6,873 bases of DNA from Myxococcales bacterium UBA1238. Lineage in GTDB: Bacteria; Myxococcota_A; Bradymonadia; UBA7976; UBA1532. The DNA is taken from NCBI GenBank assembly GCA_002309015.1, contig DBWM01000024.1:18969-25841 (forward strand), written 5' to 3'. The position numbers and the translations under genes are program-made. Of this stretch, positions 5,612-6,873 are shown piece by piece (positions within the stretch are counted from its first letter, which is position 1; every line of letters begins with the position of its first letter). Below the pieces are notes generated by a model that saw only the letters and a list, made by a program, of their open reading frames with translations, made no database searches and was not told the origin of the DNA.

Positions 5612-6873
5612 CGTTCACCTGCCTTTAAAACCGATTGGAGGAGCGCTTTGACTTCGCCGTTCCGGGCCCGGTCGAGGGCAGTCTTGCCTTCGTTGTCCTT
5701 CGCGCCGACGTCTGCGCCGGCCTGGATCAGGGCCTTCATCACGTCCAAATCCGCATCCCTCGAGGCGATCATGAGCGCTGTCAGCCCCTGAGCATCCTTT
5801 GCGTTGACGTCTGCACCCGCCTTGATCAGGGCCTTCGTGATGTTGACGCCGTACGTCTTCTGCATGAGCGGGGTCTGACCTTCAGCATTCTTTGCGTTTG
5901 GATCGGCCCCTGCGGTGATGAGCTGTTTGGCAATGTCGAGGGCGATCGCTTCAAGCTCGGCGCGCGCCCTGGGTTCCATTTCGGCCCATTCCTCATCGCC
6001 CACATCGTTTTGAATCGCATCGAACAGCGCGGTCCGGCCTTCGCGATCCCTGACGTTCGGATCCGCGCCCGCTTTGAGCAATGCCTTCACGACATCCCCA
6101 TGTCCATTGCTGGCGGCCATGTGAAGCGCCGTCCAACCTTTGTTGTCCTGAGCATTCAAATCGGCGCCCGCTTTGAGGAGCAGCTTTGTTGACGAGGGAT
6201 AGCGGCTGCACATGAGCGCGGTGATGCCTTCCTGATCCCGCGCATGCACATCGGCACCTGCCTGAAGGAGGATTTGCACGAGCGCCTGAGACTGCTTTTC
6301 CTGCGTTGGACTCACCGTCGCATACATGAGAGCGGTGAAGCCTGCTTTGCCCTGCTCATTCACATCGCTGCCCGCCGCGAGCAGCTTTTGAGCCAGCCGG
6401 TTGTAACCCATGGAGGCAGCCCAAACCAGGAGCGGCTCGCCATCCCTCCGTTTCGTCTTCAAATCGGCGCCCGCATCGATCAGCGCGATCGCGACATCTT
6501 CACCGGCCTTTTCTCCAGGTATGCCATATGCCATCGCGATCATCATCGCGGTCTGATTCTCGGAATCCACGATGTTCACATCAGCACCCGCTTTGAGCAA
6601 CACCTTGATCATTTTCAGATCCGTATGGCTGACGGCCATGTGAAGCGCCGTCTCTCCGTCTTCATCCTTCGCGTTGACATCAGCGCCCGATGCGATGAGC
6701 GATTTCAAGATCTTGAGGGCGTTCGCTTCGTGAACCGCACGGGATTTCACATCGATACCCGCCTCGATCATCGCTTTTGAGAGCTTGACATCCGAATCCC
6801 AGATCGCCTTTTTCAAGGCCGCAGGAATGCTCATCTGCTCCGCCTGAGGCGCCGGCGTCTCTTCTGCGAGGCT
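5608..6873 (-). CDS. Ankyrin-repeat protein, possibly exported (5' end beyond window)
   Basis: This protein consists almost entirely of ankyrin repeats, which usually form a curved protein-binding scaffold. Counting from the ATG at 6834 it has 408 residues and eleven repeats, marked by AG(A)D(V/P)N motifs at about 25, 49, 82, 121, 154, 192, 222, 255, 308, 339 and 372, with DG.TALH-type repeat starts. The repeat at about 265-313 carries an acidic insertion (about 276-298). The frame stays open through the 39 bases upstream of that ATG to the window edge, reading SLAEETPAPQAEQ; SLA followed by EE resembles a signal peptidase I site plus a mature N-terminus. The ATG at 6834 has GGAG only three bases away, poor spacing. 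I therefore favour a start beyond the window and a periplasmic location, but a cytoplasmic protein starting at 6834 is possible. It is coupled to the two-helix membrane protein, a candidate partner. Confidence 0.9.
   Translation of the reverse strand, partial: SLAEETPAPQAEQMSIPAALKKAIWDSDVKLSKAMIEAGIDVKSRAVHEANALKILKSLIASGADVNAKDEDGETALHMAVSHTDLKMIKVLLKAGADVNIVDSENQTAMMIAMAYGIPGEKAGEDVAIALIDAGADLKTKRRDGEPLLVWAASMGYNRLAQKLLAAGSDVNEQGKAGFTALMYATVSPTQEKQSQALVQILLQAGADVHARDQEGITALMCSRYPSSTKLLLKAGADLNAQDNKGWTALHMAASNGHGDVVKALLKAGADPNVRDREGRTALFDAIQNDVGDEEWAEMEPRARAELEAIALDIAKQLITAGADPNAKNAEGQTPLMQKTYGVNITKALIKAGADVNAKDAQGLTALMIASRDADLDVMKALIQAGADVGAKDNEGKTALDRARNGEVKALLQSVLKAGER

Noticed and set aside
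5635..6780. Two + strand open frames (185 and 178 codons) opposite the ankyrin gene
   Set aside because: Both mirror the ankyrin repeat periodicity (repeated RIDQGL/RFEQ-type motifs) and are shadows of the minus-strand repeats.

Overview
All supportable genes in this 6.9 kb window lie on the minus strand. The organism looks like a fairly GC-rich Gram-negative bacterium that makes many surface lipoproteins. Asp/Ala/Ser/Thr-rich linkers after the lipid-anchor cysteine, EGF-like cysteine modules and FISUMP (Fib_succ_major) domains suggest a Myxococcota/Bradymonadales-like or Fibrobacter-like lineage. This is an inference from protein style only; no rRNA, tRNA or other marker gene is present.

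In transcription order (right to left): (1) 6873-5608 is an ankyrin-repeat protein whose frame is still open at the right edge, so it is probably 5'-truncated and may carry a signal peptide. (2) It overlaps by four bases (GTGA) a small two-helix membrane protein starting at 5611. The literal frame of this gene runs to 4901, but its protein-like C-terminus continues in two other frames and ends at 4972, as if two single bases were lost. (3) 4971-4733 is a 239-base intergenic stretch. Its transcript-strand sequence is strongly C-rich and G-poor next to gene 2, and its complement carries a G-quadruplex-type motif. It also holds a 13-base palindrome and a weak possible promoter. (4) 4732-1664 is a 1022-residue lipoprotein with an Asp-rich stalk, EGF-like modules and three FISUMP domains. 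(5) After a 50-base gap, 1613-1 is a paralogous lipoprotein with a different stalk (eleven 6-residue repeats), EGF-like modules, one FISUMP domain and a further EGF-like tandem array that runs off the left edge.

The two lipoproteins form a tandem, probably co-transcribed pair of modular exported proteins: lipid anchor, flexible acidic stalk, then disulfide-rich modules alternating with FISUMP domains. Repeats exist at several scales: 18 and 36 bp in the stalk, 102 bp in the EGF array, and about 0.6 kb for a duplicated EGF-stub plus FISUMP unit. This points to expansion by slippage and recombination. The ankyrin and membrane-protein pair looks like a separate translationally coupled unit. No mobile element, CRISPR array or RNA gene was seen.
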